Of a stretch of 13,122 bases of DNA, positions 11,362 through 13,122 are shown piece after piece. The DNA is taken from NCBI GenBank assembly GCA_030632465.1, contig DAOVUR010000031.1, positions 1 through 13,122 of the forward strand. Direction: 5' to 3'. Within the stretch, counting starts at the first letter, position 1. The number at the start of each line of letters is the position of its first letter. The notes beneath the pieces are model-generated. The model did no database searches. It was given only the letters and a program-made list of their open reading frames with translations, and was not told the origin of the DNA. This DNA comes from a bacterium (lineage in GTDB: Bacteria > Verrucomicrobiota > Kiritimatiellia > UBA8416 > CAMZLY01). Position numbers and translations under genes: made by a program.

Positions 11362-13122
11362 ATGAATAAGATAGAATTGATGTCGGTCGTTATACTTTTC
11401 TCAATACTTGTAGGGTGGGGCTTTTTGCAGAAGAAGGATGCGCCAACACCACAACCGACAGCTAACAATGCAAGTGTGGTTGAGAATGGATCTGGTTCTG
11501 TTGTTACAAATAGTGTTGGAGATGTGATTACGACTCCTTCAACTACTGCTGTTCCCGCTAGTGCTGTAGTTGGTGTTAATGTTGCAACAAATGCTCTGGC
11601 TGTTAAGCATGAAGCTGATGAAAAAATTGTTGTACTTTCTAATGGTGTGCTGCGTGTAGAGATATCTTCATGGGGTGGTGCTGTAAAACGAGCAGATTTA
11701 ACAGATTATCCTGAAACGATGGATGATGATAGCGCTCCGGTTAGTCTGGATTTTTCAGCAAATCCTGCACTTTCGATTGTTGGCATTCCTTGGCTAGCAA
11801 CAGCTACTGATTTCAAATTAGAATATCTTGATGATAATCAACGAGCAGTAAAGATAACAAAAGATAGTGGCGATGGACTTTTGTTTGAGCGTGTAATAGA
11901 GCTGGGTGATGAGTATCAATTTAATGTAACTGACTCCATAAAGAATAGTACAGATGCCGATAAAGGAGTTGGTGTGCATGGTGTTGTTGTTGCTCCTATG
12001 CAAGCGGTAGCGACGGCATCTAAATCAAAGCGCTTTTCCTATCTTGGTGTAGACTCGCTGGCAGATGCTGGTGGAAAGCGTGTGTCTCATTGGCTTAAAG
12101 TTAGAATAATGCGTAAGTCCATTGTGATGAAGCAGTTTAATGCGGAAGGTGTTGGGAAAATCGCACCACCTATGGAAATTGTTGTACCTACTGGTGAATC
12201 AACGCTCTGGGTGGCCGTAAAAAATAAATTCTTTACCCAGATCCTTGTTCCAAGTGAACCATCGTTGAATTGTGATTTACATGCTGTACGTGATGTTGCG
12301 TCTAGCAAAGTGGCTATTCAGAAGACATGGGCCAATCTAACATTTGCTGATCAGCTTGTACCTTCTGGGGAATCTGTAACGCGAAGCTATGATTACTATG
12401 TGGGGCCAAAGAAATATTCTATTCTTAAAGCGCGTGGTCAGCGTCAAGCTGATGTTATGGAGTTTGGGCGTTGGTTTGCTCCCGTCAGCAAATTTTTGTT
12501 AGTTATTCTTAATCTGATCTATAGTGTATTCCATAACTACGGTATAGCCATTATTCTTTTGACTGCTCTTGTTCGTATAGTCTTCTGGCCAATTACGCAT
12601 AAAGGTACAGAGAGTATGCAGCGCATGCAAAAAATCCAGCCTTTGGTCACTGCTGTTCGTGAAAAACATAAAAGCAATCCACAGAAGATGAATCAGGAAG
12701 TTATGATGCTTTATAAGCAGCATAAAGTTAATCCTATGGGTGGATGTTTGCCGATGGTTATACAGATTCCTGTATTTATTGCGCTCTTTACGGTTCTTCG
12801 TAGTGCGGTTGAATTACGTTACTCTAGCTTTTTATGGATCAAGGATCTTAGCGAGCCAGAGGGACTATTTGCTGGCATGTTGCCGTATGGTCTCTCGTTA
12901 AATATTCTACCACTTGTTATGACTGCTACGATGGTGTTACAGCAACGTCTTACGCCTAGCACTGGTGATGCACAACAGCAGAAGATGATGATGTTTATGC
13001 CTATTGTGATGCTCTTTATCTTCTATAATATGCCATCAGCATTAGTTCTATACTGGTCTGTTAGTCAGGGCATAGCTATTCTTCAGCTTGTTCGCCAGCG
13101 TAAAAAGGCTCAAGCAGAAGAG
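11362..13122 (+). CDS. yidC: membrane protein insertase YidC (3' end cut by window)
   Basis: The frame is open for 587 codons to the window edge; the last residues (RQRKKAQAEE) are already the basic C-terminal tail, so little is missing. An N-terminal membrane helix (about 6-22, LMSVVILFSILVGWGFL) is followed by a Ser/Thr/Val-rich linker to about residue 80 and a periplasmic P1-type beta domain to about 350. The conserved insertase core comes next: RWFAPVSKFLLVILNLIYS from 370, TALVRIVFWPI with the groove arginine at R405, MGGCLPMVIQIPVFIALF, and ILPLVMTATMVLQQRLTP through YNMPSALVLYWSVSQ. It inserts proteins into the inner membrane alone or with SecYEG. The ribosome site is weak (AAGTGG, about 8 bases from ATG) after a 53-bp gap from yidD. 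Confidence 0.96.
   Translation, partial: MNKIELMSVVILFSILVGWGFLQKKDAPTPQPTANNASVVENGSGSVVTNSVGDVITTPSTTAVPASAVVGVNVATNALAVKHEADEKIVVLSNGVLRVEISSWGGAVKRADLTDYPETMDDDSAPVSLDFSANPALSIVGIPWLATATDFKLEYLDDNQRAVKITKDSGDGLLFERVIELGDEYQFNVTDSIKNSTDADKGVGVHGVVVAPMQAVATASKSKRFSYLGVDSLADAGGKRVSHWLKVRIMRKSIVMKQFNAEGVGKIAPPMEIVVPTGESTLWVAVKNKFFTQILVPSEPSLNCDLHAVRDVASSKVAIQKTWANLTFADQLVPSGESVTRSYDYYVGPKKYSILKARGQRQADVMEFGRWFAPVSKFLLVILNLIYSVFHNYGIAIILLTALVRIVFWPITHKGTESMQRMQKIQPLVTAVREKHKSNPQKMNQEVMMLYKQHKVNPMGGCLPMVIQIPVFIALFTVLRSAVELRYSSFLWIKDLSEPEGLFAGMLPYGLSLNILPLVMTATMVLQQRLTPSTGDAQQQKMMMFMPIVMLFIFYNMPSALVLYWSVSQGIAILQLVRQRKKAQAEE

Overview
The window is a housekeeping stretch of a bacterial chromosome, most likely from the PVC group (Kiritimatiellota, Lentisphaerota or Verrucomicrobiota). 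This is an inference from gene content and style: lysS joined to a LolC/E-type permease, a long YidC with a periplasmic domain, a Gfo/Idh/MocA oxidoreductase, a rubrerythrin (anaerobic or microaerobic life), a small double zinc-ribbon protein, and spacers filled with degenerate 7-base and 9-base repeat arrays. I cannot name a species. TAA, TGA and TAG are all used as ordinary stops.

Left part (1-3426): the 3' end of a PAS/histidine-kinase-like gene runs in from the edge and converges on a zinc-ribbon gene. Divergent from that is larE, a PP-loop sulfur transferase of the three-cysteine type. The larE stop codon opens a heptamer array, followed by a hexamer array and a hairpin that ends against the stop of a convergent Gfo/Idh/MocA oxidoreductase. 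A 389-bp AT-rich spacer with no convincing gene separates that gene from lysS.

Middle (3427-9177): lysS and a LolC/LolE-family permease overlap by ATGA. The partner ATPase LolD does not follow. Instead there is a 411-bp spacer with two heptamer arrays, a 9-bp array between two 20-bp direct repeats, an 87-nt strongly folded GC-rich palindromic element, and a third heptamer-like array that also looks like the terminator of the convergent rubrerythrin gene. Beyond rubrerythrin lies an AT-rich block (about 7207-8352) that looks foreign: promoter and operator-like palindrome, a KilA-N DNA-binding gene, then a scar in which the first codons of a type I restriction specificity subunit (HsdS) are joined to a piece of the C-terminal part of a restriction subunit (HsdR). 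The block runs directly into the 3' end of an intact mtfA-type peptidase gene. I read it as the remains of a Bacteroidetes-type type I restriction-modification operon.

Right part (9178-13122): a class I SAM methyltransferase gene precedes the classic rpmH-rnpA-yidD-yidC cluster, which has a good promoter before rpmH. The products act in ribosome assembly (L34), tRNA 5' maturation (RNase P protein) and membrane protein insertion (YidD, YidC). rnpA is interrupted by an in-frame TAG in the first beta strand; both halves are well conserved in the same frame. This is the most striking observation, because RnpA is normally essential. yidC runs off the right edge a few codons before its expected end.
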